Below, in pieces: positions 1-9,905 of a stretch of 64,000 bases of DNA. Source of the DNA: Stratiformator vulcanicus (GTDB lineage: Bacteria > Planctomycetota > Planctomycetia > Planctomycetales > Planctomycetaceae); assembly GCF_007744515.1 (NCBI RefSeq), contig NZ_CP036268.1, forward strand, positions 3,580,712-3,644,711. The letters are read 5' to 3'. The notes under the pieces are model-generated. The model ran no database searches, was not told the DNA's origin, and saw nothing but the letters and a program-made list of their open reading frames with translations. The first letter of the stretch is position 1, and every line of letters starts with the position of its first letter. The position numbers and the translations under genes are program-made.

Positions 1-1466
1 TCATCGGCAGACGCCGGCTCTTCGCCAGTGTCGGCCTCCAGCGGCTCGGCTGAATCCGGATCGTCCTGCAGGAATGCGAACCCATTGAAGCTCTGCAGTG
101 GAAGCGATGACTGCGCATCGCTCTCCTCCGCATCGCCCGCCTCCTCGTCTGCTTCTGGGCTCTCACCGTCCCCGCTCTCGCCGTCCCCGCTGGCTGCATC
201 GGACGGATCAGCCTCACCGGAATCAGTTTCGTCCGACTCCGAAGAGCTCGGCGCGCCTTCGCTGCTCTCCGGCGTTTCGGTCGACTCCTCCGCAGCGTCC
301 TGTCCGGTTTGTTCTTCGGCTTCGGCCGGCCGACCGGCCTCGGCGGGCGGTGCGGTCACTGTGTCAGAGCCGCTGCCGGTTCCGCCGGTTCCGAACGGAT
401 CGAAAGCCGGGCCATCGAGCGACGGAATCGTCAGATCCTTAAGTAGGTCCGACTCTTCGCGACCGAATGCCGGGTTGCGGAAGAGCGTTTCCTTGTTCTC
501 TTCATAAAACGCTTTGACTTCCTTCTCGGTCGGTGCTTCGACTTGATCGAGCGCGGTGAGGTAGTCGGCTTCCAGATAAACGAGTTGAACCTTGCGATCC
601 TGACGAAAACCGGGTTCGCCGGGTCCGAGCTGTCCCGGACGGGCGGCCCGATACTGCTCGAAGAATTGTCGCAGTTCTTCCTCCGTCGGCTCCGGAACGT
701 CATCGCGAAACGCGGCGGCCGGGAGTTCAGCGATCGCCAACGACTCCCGAACGTTCGCCCGTTTGAACAACGTCCACAGTTCGCCCGGAGTAGGAGAAAC
801 CGACGGGCTGAGCACATAGGCCGCCCAGCGAGCCCGCAATTCCGAACGGAGTGCGTCGAAGACTTCGCTTTCGGCCGCACGCGTTGCCTTGAGCGCTTTG
901 CGATAACCGTCCGACGTTAAATCGTTTTGCGTGGCCTCTTTGATGAAATCGAGGACGGCCCGGTCGTCGACCTGAATCCCGAGCCGCTCCGCTTCTTTGG
1001 TCAACAAAAAGTGATTCAGCATCGCGTCGGGCGTCGGCTCGCCGAACTGCTGCATCCGTGTCCGAGGTTCTTCGCCCGACTCCTCAATCGCCTGACGCTG
1101 CGCTGAGATCAGAAAGGCGTTTGCGAGGGAGCGTTGTCGGCCGAGCCGATCCATTTCGTTGAAGGTCAGGCTGCCCGCATTGGTCGATGCGACGACTTGG
1201 CCCGGATTCAGGTACGGCATGAAGATGCCGATCGAAGCCCCCAGAATCGCTCCCACTGTGCCGATCGCGGCCCCCTCCCAGCCACTCTTGCCACTCAGAA
1301 ACCAAAGCGCGGCCCCCAGCATCAGGGCGGCCACGAGCGGCATCATGTTCCCGATCGTGCTCGGATCGGAGAAGCCGAACACGACAAAGGCGAACATCGA
1401 CAGCCCGATCAGAGGGACCATCAACGTCTTGGTGTTTTTCCGAAAAATATCGAACGGAGAGGACAT
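1..1466 (-). CDS. Partial membrane-anchored SurA/PpiD-like peptidyl-prolyl isomerase family protein
   Basis: The gene runs off the left edge, so only the first 488 or so residues are seen. The start chosen is the ATG at 1466 (MSSPFDIFRKN); an in-frame ATG at 1541 would add a non-hydrophobic leader. Two or three hydrophobic segments lie in residues 12-85, then a long helical region follows with the features of SurA_N/PpiD proteins (GSLTFNEMDRLGRQR, 'DAMLNHFLLTKEAERLGIQVDD', 'VLDFIKE'). From about residue 370 the chain becomes an acidic Glu/Ser/Asp/Ala-rich low-complexity stretch, probably a linker before a rotamase domain outside the window. In known PpiD-type proteins the membrane anchor holds a periplasmic chaperone that helps exported proteins fold. 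The family call is firm for the N-terminal half; catalytic activity cannot be judged from this fragment. Confidence 0.8.
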   Translation of the reverse strand, partial: MSSPFDIFRKNTKTLMVPLIGLSMFAFVVFGFSDPSTIGNMMPLVAALMLGAALWFLSGKSGWEGAAIGTVGAILGASIGIFMPYLNPGQVVASTNAGSLTFNEMDRLGRQRSLANAFLISAQRQAIEESGEEPRTRMQQFGEPTPDAMLNHFLLTKEAERLGIQVDDRAVLDFIKEATQNDLTSDGYRKALKATRAAESEVFDALRSELRARWAAYVLSPSVSPTPGELWTLFKRANVRESLAIAELPAAAFRDDVPEPTEEELRQFFEQYRAARPGQLGPGEPGFRQDRKVQLVYLEADYLTALDQVEAPTEKEVKAFYEENKETLFRNPAFGREESDLLKDLTIPSLDGPAFDPFGTGGTGSGSDTVTAPPAEAGRPAEAEEQTGQDAAEESTETPESSEGAPSSSESDETDSGEADPSDAASGDGESGDGESPEADEEAGDAEESDAQSSLPLQSFNGFAFLQDDPDSAEPLEADTGEEPASAD

Positions 1467-1665
1467 CGGTGTCGACTCGACTGGACGGGACGAAAGTGGG
1501 CTCCGGCGACCGGGGCCCTTGACAGGTTGCGCAGCGATCATTTAAGCATGCCCGTCTTGCGACGGCCTGCGCGGCCGCATTCTAACGCTGCGTACACAAC
1601 AGGCAAAGCTCGCCGGACGGGTCGTCCGGTCGCTCTCACGTCACCCCCCGACTGGACTTCGATCC

Positions 1666-4314
1666 GTGGTTGCCAAGGCGAAGAAGACGCTTGTTATCGT
1701 GGAATCGCCTGCCAAGGCGAAAAAGATTCAAAGCTTTCTCGGTCCGGGATACGAAGTTCTCGCCAGTTACGGGCACGTCCGTGACCTGCCGTCGAAGGCC
1801 GCCGAGATTCCCGAGAAGTTCAAAAAAGAGGCCTGGTCGAACCTCGGGGTCAACGTCGAGCAGGATTACGAACCCCTCTACGTGATCCCCAAGGACAAGA
1901 AAGATCGCGTCAAACAACTCAGAGATTCGCTCAAAAACGCGGACGAACTGCTCATCGCGACGGACGAAGACCGCGAGGGTGAGAGCATCGGCTGGCACCT
2001 GATCGAGTTGCTCAAGCCCAAAGTGCCGGTCCGGCGGATGGTCTTCGCGGAAATTACCAAAGACGCCATCCAGCGCGCGATCAACGACACGCGTGAATTG
2101 GACGAAAACCTCGTTGCCGCACAGGAAACACGCCGGGTCCTCGACAGACTGTACGGCTACACCCTCAGCCCGCTGCTGTGGAAAAAGATCGCCCGCGGGC
2201 TGTCGGCAGGTCGTGTTCAATCAGTCGCGGTGCGAATGCTCGTGGAACGGGAATTGGAGCGGGCCGCCTTCCGCAGCGGTAGCTACTGGGATCTCGCCGC
2301 GAACCTCAAGTCGGGGGAATCCACGCCCTTCGACGCCGCGTTGCAAACCGTCGGCGGGCGAAAGATCGCGTCGGGTAAAGACTTTGATGAGACCACCGGT
2401 CAACTCAAGACCGACGCAAATGTCCTGTTGCTCGACGAAGCCGCCGCGACCGAATTACGAGAACGAATCGAGAAATCGGACTGGTCGGTCGCCGAGGTCG
2501 AGACGCGTGACCAGAAACGCAATCCCTACCCGCCATTCACCACCAGTACGCTTCAGCAAGAGGCCAACCGTAAACTGAGTCTCTCAGCCCGGCAGACAAT
2601 GCAAATCGCCCAGAAACTCTACGAAGAGGGGCACATCACCTACATGCGGACCGACAGCGTCTCGCTCTCAAATGAAGCGGTTTCCGCCATTCGCCGCACG
2701 ATCGACAAGCGATACGGGCACGATTACCTGAGTCCCCAGACGCGGACGTTCTCCGGCAAATCGAAGAACGCCCAGGAAGCCCACGAGGCGATTCGACCCG
2801 CCGGAACGGCGATGCAAACCGCGAAGGAACTGGGCCTCAGCGGCGGTCAGGCGAAGCTCTATGATCTGGTCTGGAAACGGTCGGTCGCCTGCCAGATGGC
2901 CGAAGCACGCCTGAAATTCCAGACCGTCACGATCAAAGCGGACGATGCCGAGTTCCGGGCAACCGGTCGGCACGTCGAATTCCCCGGATTTTTTCGAGCC
3001 TACGTCGAAGGCTCTGACGATCCCGAGGCCGCGCTCGACGATACAGAGTCAGCGTTGCCCCCGCTCTCCCAGGGCGACCAACTCAATGTCGAAGAGTTGA
3101 AGGCGCTGCCGCACGAGACGAAACCGCCGGCGCGATTTACTGAAGCCTCTCTGGTTCGTCGGCTCGAAGCCGAGGGCATCGGTCGACCGAGTACCTATGC
3201 CAGCATCATCGGCACGGTGCAGGATCGCGGCTACGTCGAAAAGCAGGGGAGTCAACTCGTCCCGACATTCACCGCGGTTGCCGTGAATCGACTCCTACAA
3301 CAACACTTTCCGGACCTCGTCGATTACAGCTTCACCGCCGATATGGAGCAGAAGCTCGATGACATCTCGAACGGCGATAAGAACCGGCTGCCCTATCTGA
3401 ACCGGTTTTATTCGGGTCCGTCGGGGATCGATCAGCAGGTCAAATCGAAAGAGGAGGGGATCGACCCCCGAACTGCCTGCACCTTAAAACTGGACAACCT
3501 CGACCCGGACGTCCGCATTGGTCGGTACGGTCCGTTCTTTGAAGTTCAGTCAGACGGCGAACGGGTCACGGCTTCGATTCCGAATCACATCGCTCCGGCC
3601 GACCTTACGGAGGAAATGGCCGAAAAATTAATTCGGGAGAAAAAGGAAGGCCCCAAGAGCCTGGGTGCCCACCCCGAGGAAGGCCTCCCGATCTATATCA
3701 AGAACGGCCCGTACGGTCCCTACGTGCAACTGGGCGATATCACGGAAGAAACGCCTAAGCCGAAGCGTAGCGGCATACCCAAAAGCATTAATCCCGAAGA
3801 GGTCGATCTCGAAACGGCTATCAAGCTCTTAGGCCTCCCGCGACGACTCGGCCATCATCCCGACACGGGTAAAGTCGTTAACGTAGGCATTGGTCCTTAC
3901 GGACCGTACGTGCTGCACGACCGAAAATATGGGAGCTTCGACAAAAAGACCCACACGTTCGAATACGATGGCGAGTCTTACAATATTTTTAATGTTACGC
4001 TCGATGCGGCTTGCGAAATGTTGCGGCAGTCGAAGAGCCGCGGACCTGCCAAACCACTTCGCGAACTGGGAGAACACCCCGAAGATAAAAAACCGGTCGG
4101 CATCTTCGAAGGCCGTTACGGCTCTTATGTCAAACACGGCCGCACCAATGCGACCTTACCCAAAGACCGCGATATTAAAGAAGTGACACTCGAAGAAGCG
4201 GTCACAATGCTGAATGAAAAGGCCGCCAAGAAGGGCACAAAGAAAAAAGGCGCTAAGAAGAAGGCGACAAAGAAAAAAGCCGCCAAGAAAAAATCCGCGA
4301 AGAAAAAAACCTAA
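1666..4314 (+). CDS. topA: DNA topoisomerase I (type IA)
   Basis: This 882-residue enzyme relaxes negative supercoils through a transient 5'-phosphotyrosine link. The N-terminus is a Toprim domain (VIVESPAKAKKIQSFLG, then DEDREGE). The active-site tyrosine is Y326 in HITYMRTDS. The core ends near residue 590 and is followed not by Cys4 zinc fingers but by four TopoI C-terminal repeats with the pattern G-R/P-Y-G-P/S-Y/F (GRYGPFFEV, GPYGPYVQL, GPYGPYVLH, GRYGSYVKH). The last 30 or so residues are nearly all Lys/Ala/Thr/Ser, a histone H1-like tail that probably binds DNA. The start is GTG at 1666, in frame with the Toprim motif. The gene converges on ubiX, with a strong palindromic terminator between them. 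Confidence 0.97.
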   Translation: MVAKAKKTLVIVESPAKAKKIQSFLGPGYEVLASYGHVRDLPSKAAEIPEKFKKEAWSNLGVNVEQDYEPLYVIPKDKKDRVKQLRDSLKNADELLIATDEDREGESIGWHLIELLKPKVPVRRMVFAEITKDAIQRAINDTRELDENLVAAQETRRVLDRLYGYTLSPLLWKKIARGLSAGRVQSVAVRMLVERELERAAFRSGSYWDLAANLKSGESTPFDAALQTVGGRKIASGKDFDETTGQLKTDANVLLLDEAAATELRERIEKSDWSVAEVETRDQKRNPYPPFTTSTLQQEANRKLSLSARQTMQIAQKLYEEGHITYMRTDSVSLSNEAVSAIRRTIDKRYGHDYLSPQTRTFSGKSKNAQEAHEAIRPAGTAMQTAKELGLSGGQAKLYDLVWKRSVACQMAEARLKFQTVTIKADDAEFRATGRHVEFPGFFRAYVEGSDDPEAALDDTESALPPLSQGDQLNVEELKALPHETKPPARFTEASLVRRLEAEGIGRPSTYASIIGTVQDRGYVEKQGSQLVPTFTAVAVNRLLQQHFPDLVDYSFTADMEQKLDDISNGDKNRLPYLNRFYSGPSGIDQQVKSKEEGIDPRTACTLKLDNLDPDVRIGRYGPFFEVQSDGERVTASIPNHIAPADLTEEMAEKLIREKKEGPKSLGAHPEEGLPIYIKNGPYGPYVQLGDITEETPKPKRSGIPKSINPEEVDLETAIKLLGLPRRLGHHPDTGKVVNVGIGPYGPYVLHDRKYGSFDKKTHTFEYDGESYNIFNVTLDAACEMLRQSKSRGPAKPLRELGEHPEDKKPVGIFEGRYGSYVKHGRTNATLPKDRDIKEVTLEEAVTMLNEKAAKKGTKKKGAKKKATKKKAAKKKSAKKKT

Positions 4315-4325
4315 GAAGCAAGGCG

Positions 4326-4355
4326 AAAGCCCACGGGTTGCAACCCGTGGGCTTT
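4326..4355. terminator. Bidirectional palindromic terminator, family A copy 1
   Basis: A perfect 30-bp palindrome with 12-bp arms (AAAGCCCACGGG and its complement) around TTGCAA. It starts 12 nt after the topA stop and ends 18 nt before the convergent ubiX stop, so it can serve both strands, although no long T-run follows. The identical 30-mer recurs at 17349-17378. Confidence 0.8.
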
Positions 4356-4373
4356 GGTGATCGATTCTCGATT

Positions 4374-5027
4374 TTACTCCCCCCAGCGCTTCATCAGCGA
4401 AGCATCGACATCGAGTTGATCGCAGACGCGGGCAACGACGAAATCGATGAGGTCGTCGATGCAGGCGGGTTGATGATAGAACCCCGGCATGGCCGGCAGA
4501 ATGACGGCTCCTGCGTCACTGAGCGTTTTCATATTGCCGAGCTGAATACCGCTCAGCGGCGTTTCACGCGGGACCAGAATTAATTTTCGGCGCTCCTTTA
4601 AATGCACGCCCGCAGCGCGATGGATTAAGTTTGAACTTAACCCGCCCGCCAAGCTGCCCAGTGTGCCCATTGAGCAGGGGCAGATCGCCATACCCGCCGT
4701 CCGGAACGAGCCGCTCGCAATACCCGCGGAGTAGTCGTTCCCTGAGTGATAGACCAAGCGGCCCGCTTCGATCGCTTTATCGACTTCTTCCCCAAATGCC
4801 TCATCTCGACCGCGTGGCCCGAAATTCGGATTGCGGGCGGCAAGCAAATCTCGAATTTCAAAATTCTCGAGGTCGATCTTGATTCCCAATTCAGCGCGGA
4901 AGACCTCCGTCGCGGCGCGGCTGATCGTTAAATGCACTTCCCGACCCGCCGCGATTAAGACTTCAAGCAGCCGAACCCCGTACACGGACCCGCTGGCACC
5001 GCAGATGGCAAGGACGATCGGTTTCAT
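4374..5027 (-). CDS. ubiX: Flavin prenyltransferase UbiX
   Basis: The 217-residue protein matches the UbiX/Pad1 flavoprotein family: it opens with the FMN-binding Rossmann start PIVLAICGASGSVYGVRLLEVL and carries the conserved segments 'GMAICPCSMGTLGSLAGGLSSNLIHRAAGVHLKERRKLILVPRETPLS' (split here by family knowledge into the SMGT and PRETP motifs). UbiX joins dimethylallyl phosphate to FMN to make prenylated FMN, the cofactor of UbiD-type decarboxylases in quinone synthesis. Its ATG overlaps the ubiE stop by 4 nt (ATGA), so the two genes are translationally coupled, which supports a role in (mena)quinone biosynthesis. No UbiD partner lies in the window. Confidence 0.93.
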   Translation of the reverse strand: MKPIVLAICGASGSVYGVRLLEVLIAAGREVHLTISRAATEVFRAELGIKIDLENFEIRDLLAARNPNFGPRGRDEAFGEEVDKAIEAGRLVYHSGNDYSAGIASGSFRTAGMAICPCSMGTLGSLAGGLSSNLIHRAAGVHLKERRKLILVPRETPLSGIQLGNMKTLSDAGAVILPAMPGFYHQPACIDDLIDFVVARVCDQLDVDASLMKRWGE

Positions 5028-5779
5028 GCCGCGGCGTGATCATTAGCGGTTGCGGTTGAGGCATCCGGCTTGCGGGCGACGTAAAGCGTCGCAATGCCGA
5101 ACGTGAGCGGCTTCCAAGTTGCGTTGGTCATGCCGCACGATTCCATTAAGTCGGTTAATTCTTTCCCGTCGGGAAACTCGCCGACCGACTGCGGCAGATA
5201 ATCGTAGGCAGACTGGTCATTCCGGGCGAGTAATTGGCCGATCACGGGCAACACGTTTCGGAAGTACCACTGGTACAGCGGGCTGATGATCCTGTTCTTC
5301 GGCTTTGAGAACTCGAGCACCAGCACCTGACCACCCGGCTTGGTCACGCGGGCCATCTCTTTCAATCCGCGTTCGGTACTCGTGACGTTCCTTAATCCGA
5401 AGGCGACCGTCACCGCGGCAAACGTATCGTCGGCGAACGGAAGTTCCTGCGTATCGGCTTCGATAAAGGGAACACGGTCCGCGGCGGACTTGCCCGCCCG
5501 ATGCTTCTGGTTCGCGATCTCAAGCATTTGATGCGTGAAATCGCTGCCAACGACCAATCGAGAACCCTTTTGGTGCCGCGCGATCGCCAGGGCCAAATCG
5601 CCCGTGCCCGTGCAGGCATCAAGGATCGGTCCCTCGACTTCGAAATCGATCGCCGCGACCGTGCGATGTCGCCAGTAATAGTCGACACCGCCAGACAGGA
5701 CGTGATTGTTCAGATCATAGCGCGAGGAAATCTCCCCGAACATCTGCCGGATGCGTTGGCCGGACTTATCCACACTCAT
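5024..5779 (-). CDS. ubiE: Demethylmenaquinone/ubiquinone methyltransferase UbiE/MenG
   Basis: A 251-residue SAM-dependent C-methyltransferase. Visible signatures are the N-terminal 'MFGEISSRYDLNNHVLS', SAM motif I DACTGTGDLALA (residues 54-65) and 'VTVAFGLRNV' typical of the family. It adds the ring methyl group to demethylquinones; planctomycetes mostly use menaquinone, so that is the likely substrate (inference). The gene leads a two-gene minus-strand unit with ubiX. The start is the ATG at 5779; no clear Shine-Dalgarno sequence is visible. Confidence 0.94.
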   Translation of the reverse strand: MSVDKSGQRIRQMFGEISSRYDLNNHVLSGGVDYYWRHRTVAAIDFEVEGPILDACTGTGDLALAIARHQKGSRLVVGSDFTHQMLEIANQKHRAGKSAADRVPFIEADTQELPFADDTFAAVTVAFGLRNVTSTERGLKEMARVTKPGGQVLVLEFSKPKNRIISPLYQWYFRNVLPVIGQLLARNDQSAYDYLPQSVGEFPDGKELTDLMESCGMTNATWKPLTFGIATLYVARKPDASTATANDHAAA

Positions 5780-5981
5780 GCGGTCACTCAGTGAGGCGTT
5801 GCGGTTGCGTCAGGATTGTAGCAACCGCAGAACTCCTCGGCCTCTTCACCGGCCCGCCAATGTTACCGCAGGACGGGCGAAATCTGGTGAATGGACCGGC
5901 TTGCGCGACCCCTCCGACCTGGCTCCACGCTCCGGGCGTGCGAAAGCCTGCGTGATCGACGGTTGATCGCCGCAATCAGCC

Positions 5982-6263
5982 TCAACAGCCTTCGATCTGT
6001 TCTCGAAGTTCGTCGCGCTCTTTGCGCGTCATATCGAGGTCGAACATCAGGTATTTGATGTCGAGCCGCAGTTGGGCCAACGCCTCTTGGACGAGCGAGA
6101 GGATTCGCCGCCGCCGCTTTGTGGCATCGACGACCCGAACGTAGGCGGGTTCGAGTTCCGCCTGATATTCGGCCGGCAACTTCGCAATTTTCCGGGCCAT
6201 TTCGACCAGTTCGCGCGGCAGGGCTTCCTGATCGGGGTCCGGCAAGCGGGATTCGGTGCTCAT
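5982..6263 (-). CDS. Small coiled-coil protein of unknown function
   Basis: A 93-residue soluble, highly charged protein. Residues 45-90 (RRRRILSLVQEALAQLRLD, then a Arg/Glu-rich stretch ending ERDELREQIEGC) form a probable coiled coil. No enzymatic motif or signal peptide is seen, and I do not recognise the family. It is read on the minus strand 200 nt upstream of ubiE but is not tightly linked to it. Codon-like composition and the well-behaved helical profile support real coding; the opposite strand frame is less protein-like. Confidence 0.6.
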   Translation of the reverse strand: MSTESRLPDPDQEALPRELVEMARKIAKLPAEYQAELEPAYVRVVDATKRRRRILSLVQEALAQLRLDIKYLMFDLDMTRKERDELREQIEGC

Positions 6264-6638
6264 GGTGATTCAACTCTTGGTGACTTTTGGCAACGCAACG
6301 ATATTGAGATGCCCGACGACAAAACACAATCACCAATCACAAAGCTTTCCCAAATAAAGGGTTGCGCCCAATATGGCGATCCGACCCCGGTAGTTTCCCG
6401 AGGTTCAAAGCGATATAGGTCCGTCGCGTCAAACTTTGTAAATTTCAGCAGTTACGACGATATCGAGGTCGTGCGGGCCTGTTGACTTTCCGCAACACGG
6501 TTCCGCCAGCAAATTTGGTGATTTGAGGCAGGCGTGAACGATCCCATGTCGATCATGCGTATTGGAACGGTCGTGCGGACCGGTTTCTACGCGAAATGCC
6601 ACAGATTTCGGCGAAACGATGGCCCGAACCGGCTTTCG

Positions 6639-9587
6639 ATGCGGCCACAAGGCCGCCGGGGCCTTCGTGCGCAGCGTTGGTCTTGTTCTCGAAGACTAAT
6701 CTTCGGGGTGTTTCTCGCCGGAATGCTCGTCGCGGAAGGTTCGAATACCGCAGCGGCGAAACACTACACCGAGAGCTTCGACGACCCGAACACCACGACT
6801 CTGACCGCGGAACATCACGAGTCGGACGTGCGGCTGCTGGCCCACCGGCGAAACGATCGTGTGTTTCGCGAAGGCAAAGCCGCTGAGCAGTTTCAATTCG
6901 CGACGACGCGAATCGGGTCGATCGTTCAACTCAAACAGGCCCTTCCACCGGCCCGCAGGCTCGATGAGCTCTCAGCCTCGGTTCTGGTCCGCTCGAACGT
7001 GCCCGGCGTGACGGCCAACTTGCGGTTGGTCTTTCCCCACCAGATCGATCCGAGCACCGGAAAGAATCTGACGGCGCTCATCAGCGGCAATCGATACGTA
7101 CGTCCCGGCCAATGGGAGCGGCTGACCAGTCGGACCGATCAGAAAGCGTTGCGAGACGAGTTGCGGCGGATTCGATATCGGCTCGGCGTCTCGAAGATCG
7201 ATCAGCGTGATCTGTATGTCGACCAACTAGTGATTAGCGCCGCGGCCGGTGGGCCGACTCTCGAAATTCTGGTCGATGAGCTCAACTTCGGACCGATCGT
7301 CGAATCGAAAGCGAAATCGGCAATCGAGCAGGTTGCTTATGAAAGCGATGTCGAGATCGATGCTCCGGTTGAGTTCCGCCTTGGGCGATTTCGGGTGGAA
7401 CAGAAGCCGTTCTTCCCGCGGATGGCTCCCTATCGCGGTGAAGACCCGGCGGCATTTGCCGACGCCGGCTTCAATGTGGCCTGGATTTCCGACTATCGCG
7501 ACACCGAATTGATCAAACGCCTCGCCGCCCACGGGGTCTGGTGTTCGGCAACGCCGCCGCGGGCTCTGGATACCGAAGGAAATGTGTTGGCCGCACGCTC
7601 GGCCGATCTTGTACCGTTCACGGTCGATACGAAGCGCATTCTGTTCTGGAATCTCGGACGTCGCATCCCGGCCACCGCACTCGACGGTCTTGCCGATTGG
7701 CGGAAGCAAATTCGTCAAGCCGACCGCGCCTACAATCGACCACTGTTAGGCGACGTGACCGACGGGGAGCACGTCTACTCGCGATACCTCGAAATGCTCG
7801 GTGCGAGTCGAACAAGTACGAATACGACGTTCGGCTACCGTGACTACCGGGACTGGCTCGAGGAGAAGCGTCTGATTGCACGACCTGGAACGTATTTCTG
7901 GTCTTGGGTTCCGACCGAGCCGGCCTACGGCCTCTCCAGTCGACGAGAGGCCGCCGGGCTGGACCCTGTGATTGTCGAGCCTGAACAAATCCGCTTGCAG
8001 GTTTACAGCGCTATCAACGCCGGATGCCGGGCCGTCGGTTATTGGACGTCAGGCCCGATCGACCGCAACGACAACGTTTCGCTGGAGCGTCGGCTTGCAC
8101 TGTCGGCAATCAATACCGAGCTTTCGCTCGTCGATGACCTACTGGCGGAAGCGGTTGCGGTCGGTGAAGTGCCGTTTTATGTCGATCTTCGCAAGGCTGG
8201 GAGTTCAGGATACCGCATCCGATCTTCGAACACTCCGCTCCGTCCGGAAGATGACTTTTCGCCATTCGCGAAAAAGTCGACGGACGCGGGGGCAAGGCAG
8301 GCGGCGATGTACCGCACCGGCGGCGGGCTGCTCATTCTGCCGGTCTGGTTCGGTCGCGATGCTCAGTTGTGCCCGGGCCAGTTGGCAGCCTCCGACGTGT
8401 CGCTAATCGTTCCGGGTGTGAATGACTCGGCTTCGGCCTGGGAAATCACCCCGACTCGAATGCGGAGCCTGAAGCGGGAGCGCGTTCCGGGCGGCACCAG
8501 ACTGACGATTCCCCGGTTCGATCAGACGGCAATAATTCTGATCACGAGCGATCGCACCCTCATCGCCAAGCTGCGCGAACGCATCTCCGAGATTTCGCGC
8601 CGAGCGGCGGAGACTGAGGTCAAATTGGCCGAACTCAAACTGGAGCGGGTTCGAAAGACCAATGCTGCGCTCGCGGAATACAACGCCCGGCAATCGGACG
8701 GACCACAACTACTGGCCCGGTCGGAATCGACCGCGATGCAAGCTCGACAGGCATTGCAACGAGGCGATTACGACTTCGCCGCCGTCTCGGCAAAATCAGT
8801 TCGGCAATATCTGCGAATTCTGCAGCGGGCACACTGGGATGACGCCGTCCGCCCGATGTCGACACCGCTGAGCAGCCCGCACACCGCCGCATTCAGCACC
8901 CTGCCAGATCACTGGAGACTCCTTGCATCGCTTGGCTTGAGCGTTTCGCCCCCGATAGAAAACTCGAACAGCCTGCTCACCGGCGACTTTGAGTCGATCG
9001 ATGCCATGTTGACGGCTGGCTGGAAACACGAGCAGAATCGTCTCGAAGGCGTCCGCACAATGGCCGAACTGGTGCCGGACGCAAAAAGCGGCGAACACGC
9101 CCTCCGGCTGCTCGCGGCGCCGCAGGTGAAGAGTGAGACCCCACGCTCGATCAACGAGAGCCCGGTCACGATCGAGTCGCCGCCGGTCGATGTCGAACCC
9201 GGACAGATTATCCACATCAGTGGGTGGATCAAGATTGAGCGGCCGATCGTCTCAAACCTTGACGGGCTGACGATTCATGACAGCTTGAACGGTCCGTCAG
9301 GCGCGTTGCGGTGGAAGTCGACCGGGGGTTGGACCCGCTTCGAAATGCTTCGCGAAGCGTCCAGCTATGAGGTACTGACGGTGACGTTCGCGCTCAATGG
9401 ATTGGGTGAAGCAATCATTGACGACATCCGCATTATTGCGCATCGGCCCGGAACACTGACGGCAACAAAACCGGAGGAAACCCGCAGCGCACCGGTCCGA
9501 TTCCTCGACCGGCTCCCCGGGATCAACCGTTTGACCGGTCGACGCGGAGATAGCGATAAGTCGGGCAACGGCTCTGAACGGCGTTAA
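6639..9587 (+). CDS. Large exported protein with jelly-roll and TIM-barrel-like regions
   Basis: About 982 residues from the ATG at 6639, chosen because it places a signal peptide (RRLIFGVFLAGMLVAEG then Ala-rich cleavage region) near the N-terminus; a GTG at 6534 would add 35 residues. After the signal comes a beta-rich carbohydrate-binding-like region of about 190 residues, then a segment resembling a glycosidase-type barrel ('RGEDPAAFADAGFNVAWISDY', 'PLLGDVTDGEHVYSRYLEML', 'FWSWVPTEPAYG'), a charged coiled-coil stretch around residues 645-700, and a C-terminal beta-sandwich. Overall plan resembles the exported protein at 56797-59514. Substrate and catalytic residues cannot be assigned. AT-richer DNA at 6264-6638 probably holds its promoter. 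Confidence 0.75.
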   Translation: MRPQGRRGLRAQRWSCSRRLIFGVFLAGMLVAEGSNTAAAKHYTESFDDPNTTTLTAEHHESDVRLLAHRRNDRVFREGKAAEQFQFATTRIGSIVQLKQALPPARRLDELSASVLVRSNVPGVTANLRLVFPHQIDPSTGKNLTALISGNRYVRPGQWERLTSRTDQKALRDELRRIRYRLGVSKIDQRDLYVDQLVISAAAGGPTLEILVDELNFGPIVESKAKSAIEQVAYESDVEIDAPVEFRLGRFRVEQKPFFPRMAPYRGEDPAAFADAGFNVAWISDYRDTELIKRLAAHGVWCSATPPRALDTEGNVLAARSADLVPFTVDTKRILFWNLGRRIPATALDGLADWRKQIRQADRAYNRPLLGDVTDGEHVYSRYLEMLGASRTSTNTTFGYRDYRDWLEEKRLIARPGTYFWSWVPTEPAYGLSSRREAAGLDPVIVEPEQIRLQVYSAINAGCRAVGYWTSGPIDRNDNVSLERRLALSAINTELSLVDDLLAEAVAVGEVPFYVDLRKAGSSGYRIRSSNTPLRPEDDFSPFAKKSTDAGARQAAMYRTGGGLLILPVWFGRDAQLCPGQLAASDVSLIVPGVNDSASAWEITPTRMRSLKRERVPGGTRLTIPRFDQTAIILITSDRTLIAKLRERISEISRRAAETEVKLAELKLERVRKTNAALAEYNARQSDGPQLLARSESTAMQARQALQRGDYDFAAVSAKSVRQYLRILQRAHWDDAVRPMSTPLSSPHTAAFSTLPDHWRLLASLGLSVSPPIENSNSLLTGDFESIDAMLTAGWKHEQNRLEGVRTMAELVPDAKSGEHALRLLAAPQVKSETPRSINESPVTIESPPVDVEPGQIIHISGWIKIERPIVSNLDGLTIHDSLNGPSGALRWKSTGGWTRFEMLREASSYEVLTVTFALNGLGEAIIDDIRIIAHRPGTLTATKPEETRSAPVRFLDRLPGINRLTGRRGDSDKSGNGSERR

Positions 9588-9905
9588 ATCTAGTCGGCTG
9601 TCTCAACGTTCGTCGAAGGTGGTTCAGATTTGCTGACGAAACCGACGTTCCACAGTAGGTCAGTTCGCACGTAGCAGAATCTCAGAAGAGTGGCTGTGGA
9701 CGGCGTCTTTACGACGCCCACAGTGATCATGTTTTCGGCACAGCTCCGTCTCGGAATTCCGAGTTCGAGAGTTCGCATTCCGGGGGCGGCGAAAACGCCG
9801 TCCTCGGCCACCCGAAAAGTAGTACGTCTTTCTTTCTGAGCTGGTTCACGAACCGACAATCTGAAGGTTCGCCAACGCGGACGAGTGGCTCTATAATCCC
9901 GCGAG
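9588..9905. repeat. Gene-free stretch with two hairpins
   Basis: No convincing gene. A hairpin at 9694-9723 pairs CTGTGGACGGCGTC with GACGCCCACAG around TTTAC. A second, tighter one at about 9785-9801 pairs GGCGGCG with CGCCGTC around AAAA. Both read as inverted repeats that would stop plus-strand transcription from the preceding large gene. A minus-strand open frame (9590-9937) through them is judged spurious because most of its codons come from the repeats. Confidence 0.5.
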